Source: Gemmataceae bacterium (GTDB lineage Bacteria > Planctomycetota > Planctomycetia > Gemmatales > Gemmataceae). Taken from it: 58,106 bases of DNA. Shown one piece after another: positions 36,065 through 44,011 of the stretch. The stretch is taken from contig JALHPZ010000036.1 of the NCBI GenBank assembly GCA_022842245.1, forward strand, positions 1-58,106, given 5' to 3'. A program made the position numbers and the translations under genes. The first letter of the stretch is position 1. Every line of letters starts with the position of its first letter. Below the pieces are notes generated by a model. That model searched no databases, had not been told where the DNA came from, and worked only from the letters and a program-made list of their open reading frames with translations.

Positions 36065-37231
36065 TCAATTCACCTTCAAGAGCACTTCTTCCGATTCGTT
36101 GATCGTGCGAGTCTTCTCCTCGCCGCCCCCGGTCAACAACTGATACTTGAAGGAGCCGACGGGGATCGTGATCGACTTCGTTTCGTTCGGCTTGAGCCGG
36201 TAGCCCTTGTCGTTGAGCACGATGTCGACGTCCGCGCCGTAGAGATTCACGAGTTTCACGGTGCCGGTCTTCGGTACTTCCTTCGCGATCGGCGACGCCA
36301 GCGCGGTGCGCGTCGATTCGAGTTTCTTGTCGAGGCTGTCGACCTTCTTCGCGAGGTCGCCAAGTTTCGATTCGATGGTCGAAAGTTTCTTGAGCAGACC
36401 ATCACCCTTGTCGGTGCCTTCGAGGATTTCGAGAAGCTGTTTCTTGGACGCCTTCACCTGCTCCAGTTCCGTCTTGAGGGCGGCGAGTTCCTTCGTCTTC
36501 AGGTCGGCGATCTTCGCGGTCAGGTCCGCGAAATCCTTCGACTTGAGGTCTTCGAGCTGTTTCTTGAGGTCGGCGAGGAGCGTGTTGGTCGTGTCGACGT
36601 CCTTCTTGGTGATGGCGGAATCGTCCTTCTTCGGCGGTTCGGCGTCGGCGTAGATGGTGCCCGCGACCAATCCGGTACCCAGAAGAGCGGAGAGGGCGGA
36701 GCGGCGAAGCGATAGTGGCATGGGTGCGTCTCCCGGTGTCGGCGTCGGTGGTGTCGGTATTCGAAGGAGTGGCGAAGGAATCGGTTCCTTCGAAGTGACA
36801 TTATGACGCGGTTCGGGAGGCTGCAAGCGGAATTCCGGTTGTGCGGGTGGGCTCGGCAACGGTAGGGCCAGAGGCGGCGAGGGCGGCAGTGGAAGCGCCT
36901 TTGGCAACGACACGGGCTTCGGCTCCGGGACCGACTTCGCCGGCACGGGTTCGGGCAGCGGCAACAGAGTCGGCGCCGGAGGCGTGGCCTGAATGGGCCA
37001 GAGTCTTGGTTGTGCCAGTGGTGCGGGCGGCGGCGGTTTCGTCGACACCGCGTAGCCGACCTGTCGGATTGGTTCCCCAGCCGGCTTCTTCGCCGACGGA
37101 AGCACCATTACCGGCACAGGGTCCGCCTGGGCCGTGCGCGCGACGCCGCAGACCGCCGCCCCCAATGCCAGATTATACAGCACCACCGCCGCCACGATGC
37201 CCCACTGGCGACGGCGCTCGAATTCGCTCAT
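36065..37231 (-). CDS. Proline-rich and coiled-coil envelope protein, with a possible internal start
   Basis: A 388-residue open frame. It begins MSEFERRRQWGIVAAVVLYN (a membrane helix), continues with a long proline-rich stretch (about residues 60-168), then has a second hydrophobic signal, MPLSLRRSALSALLGTGLVA, at residue 171. After that come a coiled coil (about 210-310, repeats of LADLK/LKTE type) and a small C-terminal beta domain. ATG 37231 has GGGGGGAG 6 bases upstream. The internal ATG at 36721 has its own GGGAG 8 bases upstream and a second export signal, so a separate 218-residue protein may be made from the same frame. I cannot say which is the main product. Function unknown. Confidence 0.65.
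   Translation of the reverse strand: MSEFERRRQWGIVAAVVLYNLALGAAVCGVARTAQADPVPVMVLPSAKKPAGEPIRQVGYAVSTKPPPPAPLAQPRLWPIQATPPAPTLLPLPEPVPAKSVPEPKPVSLPKALPLPPSPPLALPLPSPPAQPEFRLQPPEPRHNVTSKEPIPSPLLRIPTPPTPTPGDAPMPLSLRRSALSALLGTGLVAGTIYADAEPPKKDDSAITKKDVDTTNTLLADLKKQLEDLKSKDFADLTAKIADLKTKELAALKTELEQVKASKKQLLEILEGTDKGDGLLKKLSTIESKLGDLAKKVDSLDKKLESTRTALASPIAKEVPKTGTVKLVNLYGADVDIVLNDKGYRLKPNETKSITIPVGSFKYQLLTGGGEEKTRTINESEEVLLKVN
36730..36734 (-). promoter_or_regulatory. Ribosome binding site of the internal start at 36721
   Basis: GGGAG on the minus strand, 8 bases before the in-frame ATG at 36721. It is followed by a signal-peptide-like segment. Confidence 0.5.
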
Positions 37232-37237
37232 GGGCCA

Positions 37238-37245
37238 CTCCCCCC
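37238..37245 (-). promoter_or_regulatory. Ribosome binding site of the 37231 start
   Basis: GGGGGGAG on the minus strand, 6 bases before ATG 37231. It fixes the long form of the proline-rich/coiled-coil protein. Confidence 0.65.
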
Positions 37246-37305
37246 GGATGCGCGAAAGGCCCGGCCGACCGGCCAGGCCCCTCCGACACCGGACCCGACG
37301 GTCCG

Positions 37306-37839
37306 TTACTTCTCCTCGAACTGCGCGATCCGGTTCACCGGAGCGAACAACGCGTCCTCGTCTTCCTCGACGACGTATTCCATCAGGAACGCGTCCTCGC
37401 GGCTGTCTTCGTAGTAGTCGCGCAACACGCGCACGGCCTTGAAGTCCTGTCCACGGAAGAACAGTTGGGCCGTCAGATTCCGCTCGCGCACCGCCAGCGT
37501 GATCTTCGATCGCTTGTGCGTCACGAGCTTGCCGATGAGCTTCTTCACCATCACCCGGCCGATGCCGGTGCGCCGGTGCGCCGGCGCGACGGCGAAGTTC
37601 AACACATGCAGCTTGCCCTTGTGCAGCTCGTAGATCATGAAGCCGACAATGCGGTCGTTGATCTCCGCGACCATCCCGATGCAGTTCCGCTGTCGGAGGC
37701 AGCGGAGGAAATCCTCCTCCGTCCACGCGTACTCGAAACTGGCCAATTCCGCCGCGAGGACTTCGGCCATGTCCCGCCGGATCATCCAGCGGATGTGCAA
37801 CTTACCGGTCCCCTTCGCCAAAGCACGTCCTGCGCCCAT
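37306..37839 (-). CDS. rimI: Ribosomal-protein-alanine N-acetyltransferase-like GNAT
   Basis: A 177-residue GNAT acetyltransferase. The acetyl-CoA loop is NFAVAPAHRRTGIGRVMVKK (R/Q-x-x-G-x-G/A), preceded by the strand HVLNFAV, with a typical C-terminal NLTAQLFFRGQDFKAV stretch. The family would N-acetylate ribosomal protein S18 or similar N-termini. The product is longer than the usual 150 residues, having a 25-residue basic N-terminus. ATG 37839 has a GGGGGAGG about 10 bases upstream. It lies between two envelope-type genes on the same strand. Confidence 0.72.
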   Translation of the reverse strand: MGAGRALAKGTGKLHIRWMIRRDMAEVLAAELASFEYAWTEEDFLRCLRQRNCIGMVAEINDRIVGFMIYELHKGKLHVLNFAVAPAHRRTGIGRVMVKKLIGKLVTHKRSKITLAVRERNLTAQLFFRGQDFKAVRVLRDYYEDSREDAFLMEYVVEEDEDALFAPVNRIAQFEEK

Positions 37840-37916
37840 AGACGGAAACCTCCCCCTTCCGCCGGCGGAACCGGCGGCCCCCAGAATCCGTTCCGAAAGC
37901 CAACGATGATTCCCGT

Positions 37917-37944
37917 CCGCGCCGGTTCCCCCGAACCGGCGCGG
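37917..37944. other. Perfect 12-base-pair hairpin between DUF11 and rimI genes
   Basis: Bases 37917-37928 and 37933-37944 are exact reverse complements with a CCCC loop. There is no T run in either direction, so it is not a classic terminator. It could attenuate or protect the transcript. Confidence 0.5.
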
Positions 37945-37958
37945 CGGGTCCCCCGAAC

Positions 37959-40208
37959 CTACTCCTTCACGAACCGCGTGCTCTCCTCGCGGCTCACGGG
38001 CGTGCGGATCTGATCGCACGACACCTGCACGCGGAAGCGCTGGTCGCCGGCGACGCCGCCCTTCACCTTCACCTTGAACGTCGCCTCCTGCTTGACGGCG
38101 AGCGTCGCGAGTGTATCGAACGTCACCTGCTGCCCCTGACCGCGCGCCTGCGTCGGTCCGTTGGCACCCGTCGCCGACGTCCCCTCCGCGAGCGTCGCGG
38201 CGACGAGCACGTTCGTGCACGGCGCGGTCCCCTGATTCACCACCTTGATCTCGTAGATTGCTTCCTTGCCAACCTCGACCGGGTCTTCGACGTCGATCAC
38301 TTCGAACCGCAGGGCCGGCACGCCTTCGGCCTTGATGGCACCCTCGGCCTTCGCGTCGAGCGTGCGACCGACGCGCGCCGATGCCGGTGCCACGCCCGAT
38401 TCCACCGTTTCCACCGCGCCGCTCTGCGCGAACACTTTGACCGATCCCTCCGCGATGCCCGTGGCCCGCAGCTTGAGCACCAATTCCTTCTTCCCGCCCG
38501 CCGCGAGCGCAGACAGCTTCCACGCCACCGTGCGCCCCGTCGGCTGGTACGAGCCCGACTCCGTGGCCGATACGAACTCGAAGCCGTCGGGCAGCGCCGC
38601 CGTCGCGATGATCGGATCAGTGGCCGCGGAGCCGGGGTTGGTCAGTTCGATCTTGAATTCCGGTTCGGATCGCACGAGGCACTTGGCCGGGCCGCCAAGC
38701 CGCATCGCGAGCATCGGTTCGACGACCGCGATCGTGGTCTTGGCCGTCTCTGCGGGGTTGCCGTCCGCGACGATCGAGAGATTGATCCCTTGCGATCCGG
38801 CCTTGGTGGCCAGCGTCCGCAGCGTGAGCGTGCGCGATTCGCCAGCGGGCAGGTTTGCCAGTTCCGTCTCGACGACGGCCCCCTGCGCGTGGTTCAGGCC
38901 ATCGGTGAGGTTTGCCTGAACGAGCATCTTGCTCGCCGGCCCGGTACCCGTATTGGCGACACGGATGGTGAAGGCGATCTCGTCGCCGACGCGGGCCGTT
39001 TCGACGGTGGACAGAGCGAGGTTGAGCTTGGGCCGGGTGACCTTCACGCGGGCTTCGGTGGCCGCCGAGAAACTGACGACTGCGCGGCTGCGGATTTCGC
39101 CTTCATCGGCGGGTCGGACGGAAATCTTGATGCGCTTTTCCGCGCCGGCGTCGAGGCCGCCCAGGCTCCAGACGAGCCGTCCATTGAACGATTCCGCGAC
39201 CGGTTCGCTGGCAAGGAACTTCGCGCCGGCGGGCGGTTCCTCTTCCACTCGCACGTTGGCGACGGCCGCCGCGCCGGTGTTCCGCACGACGAGTTCATAG
39301 ACGAGCGGCTGGTTCACGCTCACCGTTTCGGGCGCGATCGCCTCAAGCACCACCGTCGGCGTGTTCTTCGTCGCCAGGCCCGCAACCGGGATCGTCGCGG
39401 ATGGCACGTGTGCCGCAAGCGACGGCGGCGCGACCGCCGGCTTCAAGAGCGTCGGACCGGATGCCGGCGGCTGGAATTTCGGCTCGGCCGGCGCCACGCT
39501 GGTATTCAGCGGCACGGGCGGACCGCTGGGCGACAACAGCTTCGACGCGGGTTTCGCCGTCTCGGCGATCTTCGGCGCCTCCGAGAACTTTGGCGACTCG
39601 GAGATCGTTGGCGGATGGAACGGCATCGGCGTTTCCACGATCTTGGGCGCCTCGAGCGCCTTGGGTTCGGGCAACGACGTTTCGACCGAGAGTTTCGGCG
39701 CGGCGATCGGGGTGCCGATCACGCCCGGCGCGGGTACGGGGATCGGCTTCGGCGCCGGCAGCGTGGGCATGTACGCCGGAGGCGGCGCAACGGCGGGCGA
39801 TGTGGTCACGGGCGCGGTCACGATCGGTGGCGTGATACTCGGCGGAGCGACCGGCTTCGGTGATCCAATCGGCTCCATCGCCGACGCCTGGCGAATGGGC
39901 GACAGTTGCCGGACGGGCACCTCGTTGACTTTGGTCGGGACCGCCGGCCCGGCAACCACTGGTGCCGTCAATCGCGGGCGGGCGGAACTCCAGTCGATGG
40001 GTTGACCATTGACCGTGCGCGATTCCATGCTGGTCGGCGGAATCCCGCCGGCCGGTACAAGCCCTGGCTGCGAGGGCGAGACCTTGGGCGGATAGTAGCC
40101 GAAGGGTGGCGGTTCCTGCGCCGCCAGCCAGGAGGTGATGGTGGTGTGGCCGACGGCCCCGGCAACCGCAAACGCGGGCAGGGCGATCCAGGTACCTCGG
40201 ATGCGCAC
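37959..40208 (-). CDS. Exported protein with DUF11/CARDB-type repeats
   Basis: A 749-residue protein. A hydrophobic N-terminal signal (RIRGTWIALPAFAVAGAVGH) is followed by a Pro/Ala/Ser-rich region (about 30-270, many APKPI and PPSITPP motifs), then four beta-sandwich repeats of about 100-115 residues (DUF11/conserved repeat domain). Repeat openings are seen at APETVSVNQPLVYELVVRNT, TVETARVGDEIAFTIRVANT, KCLVRSEPEFKIELTNPGS and VEDPVEVGKEAIYEIKVVNQ. It is probably an envelope or surface scaffold. GTG 40208 is chosen because GGGGGAGG lies 5 bases before it; ATG 40223 is the alternative. Confidence 0.8.
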   Translation of the reverse strand: MRIRGTWIALPAFAVAGAVGHTTITSWLAAQEPPPFGYYPPKVSPSQPGLVPAGGIPPTSMESRTVNGQPIDWSSARPRLTAPVVAGPAVPTKVNEVPVRQLSPIRQASAMEPIGSPKPVAPPSITPPIVTAPVTTSPAVAPPPAYMPTLPAPKPIPVPAPGVIGTPIAAPKLSVETSLPEPKALEAPKIVETPMPFHPPTISESPKFSEAPKIAETAKPASKLLSPSGPPVPLNTSVAPAEPKFQPPASGPTLLKPAVAPPSLAAHVPSATIPVAGLATKNTPTVVLEAIAPETVSVNQPLVYELVVRNTGAAAVANVRVEEEPPAGAKFLASEPVAESFNGRLVWSLGGLDAGAEKRIKISVRPADEGEIRSRAVVSFSAATEARVKVTRPKLNLALSTVETARVGDEIAFTIRVANTGTGPASKMLVQANLTDGLNHAQGAVVETELANLPAGESRTLTLRTLATKAGSQGINLSIVADGNPAETAKTTIAVVEPMLAMRLGGPAKCLVRSEPEFKIELTNPGSAATDPIIATAALPDGFEFVSATESGSYQPTGRTVAWKLSALAAGGKKELVLKLRATGIAEGSVKVFAQSGAVETVESGVAPASARVGRTLDAKAEGAIKAEGVPALRFEVIDVEDPVEVGKEAIYEIKVVNQGTAPCTNVLVAATLAEGTSATGANGPTQARGQGQQVTFDTLATLAVKQEATFKVKVKGGVAGDQRFRVQVSCDQIRTPVSREESTRFVKE

Positions 40209-40213
40209 GGCAG

Positions 40214-40221
40214 CCTCCCCC
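40214..40221 (-). promoter_or_regulatory. Ribosome binding site favouring the GTG start at 40208
   Basis: GGGGGAGG on the minus strand, ending 5 bases before GTG 40208. It overlaps the competing ATG at 40223 and has the better spacing to the GTG. Confidence 0.5.
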
Positions 40222-40285
40222 ATTGGTTCCGTCAGGTCTCGGTCCCGATTCGTCCGCCCCCGCGGACTCGCCAGGTTCCCGCCGG

Positions 40286-40615
40286 CTACGGTGCCGGATA
40301 TTTCCGCTCGTTCTTCCGCATCTTCGCTTCGATCGCGTCCGCCAGGTCGATCCCGGTGTGCGAACTCAACAGAAACACGATGTTCGCCACGTCCGCCAGT
40401 TCGTCCGCGATGGCCTCGCGGGAAACCGGATCGCCCGCGGCCCGCACCGATTCCTCGGGCGTTTGCCAGCGGACGATCTCGCAGAGTTCGCCCACCTCGC
40501 TGGCCAACGCCAGCACGAGGTTCTTCGGCGTGTGGTACGGGTCCCAGCCGCGGGCCGCCGCGAACCGGCGGATGCCGTCTTTCAAGTCCTGCACCGTGGT
40601 GCGGTCGTCTGGCAT
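40286..40615 (-). CDS. MazG-like nucleotide pyrophosphohydrolase
   Basis: A 109-residue all-alpha NTP pyrophosphatase of the MazG/dCTPase (RS21-C6) group. The metal-binding pattern E-x-x-E is in ALASEVGELCEIVRW and the downstream E-x-x-D is in ADELADVANIVFLL. It probably hydrolyses dCTP or a modified dNTP to the monophosphate. A single small gene with the DUF11 gene about 78 bases downstream on the same strand. Confidence 0.85.
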   Translation of the reverse strand: MPDDRTTVQDLKDGIRRFAAARGWDPYHTPKNLVLALASEVGELCEIVRWQTPEESVRAAGDPVSREAIADELADVANIVFLLSSHTGIDLADAIEAKMRKNERKYPAP

Positions 40616-40719
40616 CGCGGCTCGTCGCCCCCGGCGCGGTCCGTCCCAATCGGAGGGCGGGTTATAACCGGAAATGGATTCGTGTCAATCGAAGCTTCAC
40701 GAATGGGTCCAGGAACGCG

Positions 40720-40744
40720 AAAGCCGCGCCCGGTCGGGCGCGGC
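40720..40744 (-). terminator. Probable terminator of the GNAT gene
   Basis: A 9-base-pair GC stem (40723-40731 with 40736-40744, loop GGTC) lies 26 bases past the stop of the leftward GNAT gene. On that strand it is followed by TTT. The T run is short. Confidence 0.55.
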
Positions 40745-40770
40745 CCATCGGCGTATCGTCGACAATCCGA

Positions 40771-41520
40771 TCACGCCGGCACAAGCACGGACTGCGACGC
40801 GGGCCTCAGGCGAGGCTCATCCACCGATTGCATCGTGCGATCGTGAAACCAGTCGCCCGGCTTTTCGTGATACACCTTTTCCAGTAACTGCTCGGCAATG
40901 CCGGCGAGCCGATCCGACGTGAATCGCGCGGCTGGTTCGTCGACCGGCTTCACGAACAGCTGCAGCGGCACTTCGGCGATCGGGTCCGGATCGTCGTAGT
41001 CCGGAGTGGCGAGCTCGATGCCGTCGACCCAAAGACCGCCGGCGCGTTCGAACGTGCGCGTTCGCGCGGCCCAGAGCCGATGCAGGATTTCGGGATCGTA
41101 CGCCGTCGGTCGATAGCTCTCCCAGAGAACGAACGGAAGCGGTTCGCCCGCGAGCGCGGCGTCGGCGGCGAATGTCTTGGTGAGCGAATCGAAGAGGCGC
41201 GATCCGACGCCGTGGCGCCGCGCCGACTCGGCGACGCCGACGTAGCAGAGGTAGCCGCCGAAGCCGGGGATGAACGCGCCGTAGGCGTAGCCGGCGAGTG
41301 AATTCGGATCGTCAACTTCGGACGAGGTCGAAGCGAGAATCAAATGCTTGGCCCAACCGCTCGGCCGGCGGAGGTGCCGTTCGGCAACGGCGCGTTCGAT
41401 CCACATCCACGGAATCCGCTCGTCGGGATCGATCGTGCGTTCGTACAACGAGCGTGCCGCTTCCAGGATCGGCGTCCCGAGTTCGGTCGGCTCCCAGCAG
41501 GCGATGCGAAGCGGATTCAT
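40771..41520 (-). CDS. GNAT-family N-acetyltransferase
   Basis: A 249-residue protein. The acetyl-CoA motif is CYVGVAESARRHGVGSRLFD (R-x-x-G-x-G) after the beta strand YLCYVGV. It has an additional C-terminal stretch of about 100 residues. The substrate is unknown. ATG 41520 (MNPLRIACWEP) is preferred to ATG 41535, but neither has a clear ribosome site, so the start is uncertain. It diverges from the NUDIX gene. Confidence 0.75.
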   Translation of the reverse strand: MNPLRIACWEPTELGTPILEAARSLYERTIDPDERIPWMWIERAVAERHLRRPSGWAKHLILASTSSEVDDPNSLAGYAYGAFIPGFGGYLCYVGVAESARRHGVGSRLFDSLTKTFAADAALAGEPLPFVLWESYRPTAYDPEILHRLWAARTRTFERAGGLWVDGIELATPDYDDPDPIAEVPLQLFVKPVDEPAARFTSDRLAGIAEQLLEKVYHEKPGDWFHDRTMQSVDEPRLRPASQSVLVPA

Positions 41521-41696
41521 GGCGGCACCATTCAATATCGGCTAGAATTTCAGGGATAATTGCAATCGATGGAACGCCGCATTGTACCGGGCGGATCGGG
41601 ATTTTCTCTCGTCCGGCCGATGTCCGATCGGCGGCAAACGAGTGTGAAGGACCGATGAACCGGTGATCCAACCCGATGGTGCGGAAGGGAGTTGCA

Positions 41697-42155
41697 ATGG
41701 CGGCGGGGAAACGGCGGAAGCACACTTACGACTATCCGCGCCCGGCCTTGACCGTGGACGCGGCGCTCGTGACGCGGGAGGCGCGGCCGCGCGTTCTCTT
41801 GATCCAACGCGCGGGCGAGCCTTTCAAGGGATTATGGGCGCTTCCAGGAGGATTCGTCGAAGAGCATGAGCGTTTGATCGATGCGGCAAGCCGGGAATTG
41901 AAAGAAGAAACCGGAATCGATTTCACCGACCTCGAACAACTCTACACCGCCGGCGACCCCGGACGCGATCCCCGCGGATGGACCGTCTCCGTAGTCTACC
42001 TCGCTCGCGTCGCGCCCGAACAACTGACCGCCATCGCCGGCGACGACGCCGCCGCCGTGAAGTGGTTCCCGCTCGACAAGCTACCGAAACTCGCCTTCGA
42101 CCACGCCATGATCCTCGACCGCGTCAAGACGCGACTCGCCGACCGCACGGCGTGA
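41697..42155 (+). CDS. NUDIX hydrolase
   Basis: A 152-residue Nudix enzyme. The Nudix box is complete: GG-FVEEHE, seven residues, then RELKEETGI. The beta strand LIQRAGEPFKGLWALPGGFV precedes it. It resembles ADP-ribose pyrophosphatases of the NrtR-like/ADPRase group, but the substrate is not certain. ATG 41697 has GGGAG 6 bases before it; an upstream ATG at 41676 is less well supported. Confidence 0.85.
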   Translation: MAAGKRRKHTYDYPRPALTVDAALVTREARPRVLLIQRAGEPFKGLWALPGGFVEEHERLIDAASRELKEETGIDFTDLEQLYTAGDPGRDPRGWTVSVVYLARVAPEQLTAIAGDDAAAVKWFPLDKLPKLAFDHAMILDRVKTRLADRTA

Positions 42156-42236
42156 CCGGCATCGATTACCGCCAGACCTACGTGCACGGAACGGTCGTGA
42201 AGAAATTGCTGGTTTGAGTAGGATCAAGCCTCTCGT

Positions 42237-42270
42237 GTCGGGCCTCGAAGACTCGGCCCGACCTACAAAA
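42237..42270. repeat. Palindromic intergenic repeat, copy 1
   Basis: The arms GTCGGGCC and GGCCCGAC flank a 12-base centre and are followed by CTACAAAA. The 30-base core (42237-42266) recurs as an exact reverse complement at 46027-46056. It lies between the NUDIX stop and the ispG stop. Confidence 0.75.
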
Positions 42271-42276
42271 CGGTCA

Positions 42277-43458
42277 TCAGGCGCTGACGACCGGGAGCTT
42301 GCGGCGGCCGAGGCCTTCGGCGTCCTTCTCCTTCGGGAGCCGGTGCTGGTTCGTTTTCTCCCAGTCGGCCAGTTCCACCATCAGAGCGTCCACAATCTCC
42401 GCTTCCGCGACTCGACGGACCATCTCGCCGTTGCGAAAGATCATCCCCTGGCCGTTACCGGCGGCGATGCCGATGTCGGCTTCGCGCGCCTCGCCGGGGC
42501 CGTTGACGACGCAGCCGAGGACGCTGATCTTCACGGGCAACCGCTTCCCATTCAGCCGGCCTTCCAGCTCGGCGATGATCTTTTCCAGGTCGATCGCAAG
42601 CCGGCCGCAGGTCGGGCACGCGATGAGTTCCGGCCGGCGCACGCGGCGCTGGGTCGCCTGCAAAATGTCGAAGGCGGCCGCGATCTCCGGCACCGGGTCG
42701 CCGAGCAGTGAGATGCGAATTGTGTCGCCGATGCCGTCGAGCAGGATCGGTGCCAGCCCGGCGGCGCTCTTCGTCACGGCGTACGGAGGCTTACCCGCTT
42801 CCGTGATGCCGATATGCGTCGGGTAATCGGCCAGTTGTGCGAAGAGACGATACGATTCGACCGCCACCAGCACGTCGCTCGACTTCAGCGACACGATGAT
42901 GTCGCGGAACCCTTCGCTCTCGCAGATCTCGATGGATCGCAGGGCGCTCTCGACGATCGCCGGCGGGCACGGGAAGCCGTACTTCTCGATCAATTCCTTC
43001 TCCAGCGAGCCGGCGTTCACGCCGATGCGGATCGGCAGGCCCTTGTCCTTCGCCTTGCGTACGACCTGTCGGAAGCGTTCTTCCGTTCCGATGTTGCCGG
43101 GATTCAAGCGAATCTTATCGACGGGGTGATCGAGCGCCGCGAGGGCCATCTTGTAGTCGAAGTGGATATCGCAGATCAGCGGAATCGAGATCCGCTCCTT
43201 GATCTTCGAGAGCGCCCCGGCGTCCTCCGGCTTCGGCACCGTCACGCGCACCAGTTCGCAGCCAGCCTCTTCGAGGGCGTGAATCTGTTTGACGGTCCCT
43301 TCCACGTCAAAGGTGTCCGTGGTGGTCATCGACTGCACACGGATCGGTTCGTCGCCGCCGATGCCGACGCCGCCGACCGCCACGACGCGCGTCTTATGGC
43401 GCGGCTTGCCGGGCACCTTGGGGGCGGCTTCCAGCACGCCGTAGTCGAAGCGGGGCAT
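42277..43458 (-). CDS. ispG: 4-hydroxy-3-methylbut-2-en-1-yl diphosphate synthase
   Basis: A 393-residue iron-sulfur enzyme of the MEP isoprenoid pathway, converting MEcPP to HMBPP. The N-terminus has PIRVQSMTTTDT. The cluster ligands are the two Cys in IACPTCGR and the Cys in SVLGCVVNGPGEAREADIGI, followed by an essential Glu. The NPGNIG motif is present. Length fits the bacterial short form. ATG 43458 has GGAG 6 bases upstream and gives the standard N-terminus. The MEP pathway would feed the carotenoid enzymes, although their genes are not linked. Confidence 0.95.
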   Translation of the reverse strand: MPRFDYGVLEAAPKVPGKPRHKTRVVAVGGVGIGGDEPIRVQSMTTTDTFDVEGTVKQIHALEEAGCELVRVTVPKPEDAGALSKIKERISIPLICDIHFDYKMALAALDHPVDKIRLNPGNIGTEERFRQVVRKAKDKGLPIRIGVNAGSLEKELIEKYGFPCPPAIVESALRSIEICESEGFRDIIVSLKSSDVLVAVESYRLFAQLADYPTHIGITEAGKPPYAVTKSAAGLAPILLDGIGDTIRISLLGDPVPEIAAAFDILQATQRRVRRPELIACPTCGRLAIDLEKIIAELEGRLNGKRLPVKISVLGCVVNGPGEAREADIGIAAGNGQGMIFRNGEMVRRVAEAEIVDALMVELADWEKTNQHRLPKEKDAEGLGRRKLPVVSA

Positions 43459-43548
43459 CGTCGTCTCCGTCCAGGTATCGCAACAGTCCAACCGCAGTTA
43501 CTATAGAAGCATCACGGAAACACCGTCCATGCGGAGTACCGCCGAGCG

Positions 43549-43986
43549 ATGATCGCGACGTTCGACCGAAACGGAATCCGATTCCAATACCCGTCGAACT
43601 GGTCGCTCGATTTCGAGGACGGCGACGAGGGCTGGACGGCCACGGTACAGAGCCAGGAACTCTCGTTCGTGCTCGTCTCGCTGCGTGCCGACGCCGACGC
43701 GCCGGCGATGCTCGCGGACGAGGCCCTCGCGGCCCTACGGGAAGAGTACAAGGAACTGGACGCCGAGACTTACGTCGGCGCCTTCCAGGGCCTGCCGGCA
43801 ATCGGGCACGACATCAATTTCCTGACGGTGGACACGGCGATCGAGTGCCGGACGCGGGCGGTGGAATCGCCGTCCGGGCCGTTGCTCGTGATGACGCAGG
43901 CGAGCGAATACGACCGCGACAAGAACGGGATCGTGCTGGAGGCGATCCTGGCGTCGTTCCGGTTCGAAGATGATGTTGACGGGTGA
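43549..43986 (+). CDS. Hypothetical small soluble protein
   Basis: A 145-residue protein I cannot assign. It begins MIATFDRNGIRFQYPSNWSL and has alternating hydrophobic strands with a helix in the middle (DEALAALREEYKELDAE), reminiscent of the PsbP/DUF1795-like fold. No signal peptide and no catalytic motif. Its end overlaps the frame of nadE by at most 17 bases if nadE starts at 43970, and there is a 25-base gap if nadE starts at 44012, so both may be cotranscribed. Confidence 0.7.
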   Translation: MIATFDRNGIRFQYPSNWSLDFEDGDEGWTATVQSQELSFVLVSLRADADAPAMLADEALAALREEYKELDAETYVGAFQGLPAIGHDINFLTVDTAIECRTRAVESPSGPLLVMTQASEYDRDKNGIVLEAILASFRFEDDVDG

Positions 43987-44011
43987 ATCGACGAATCTTC
44001 CCGAGATCAAA

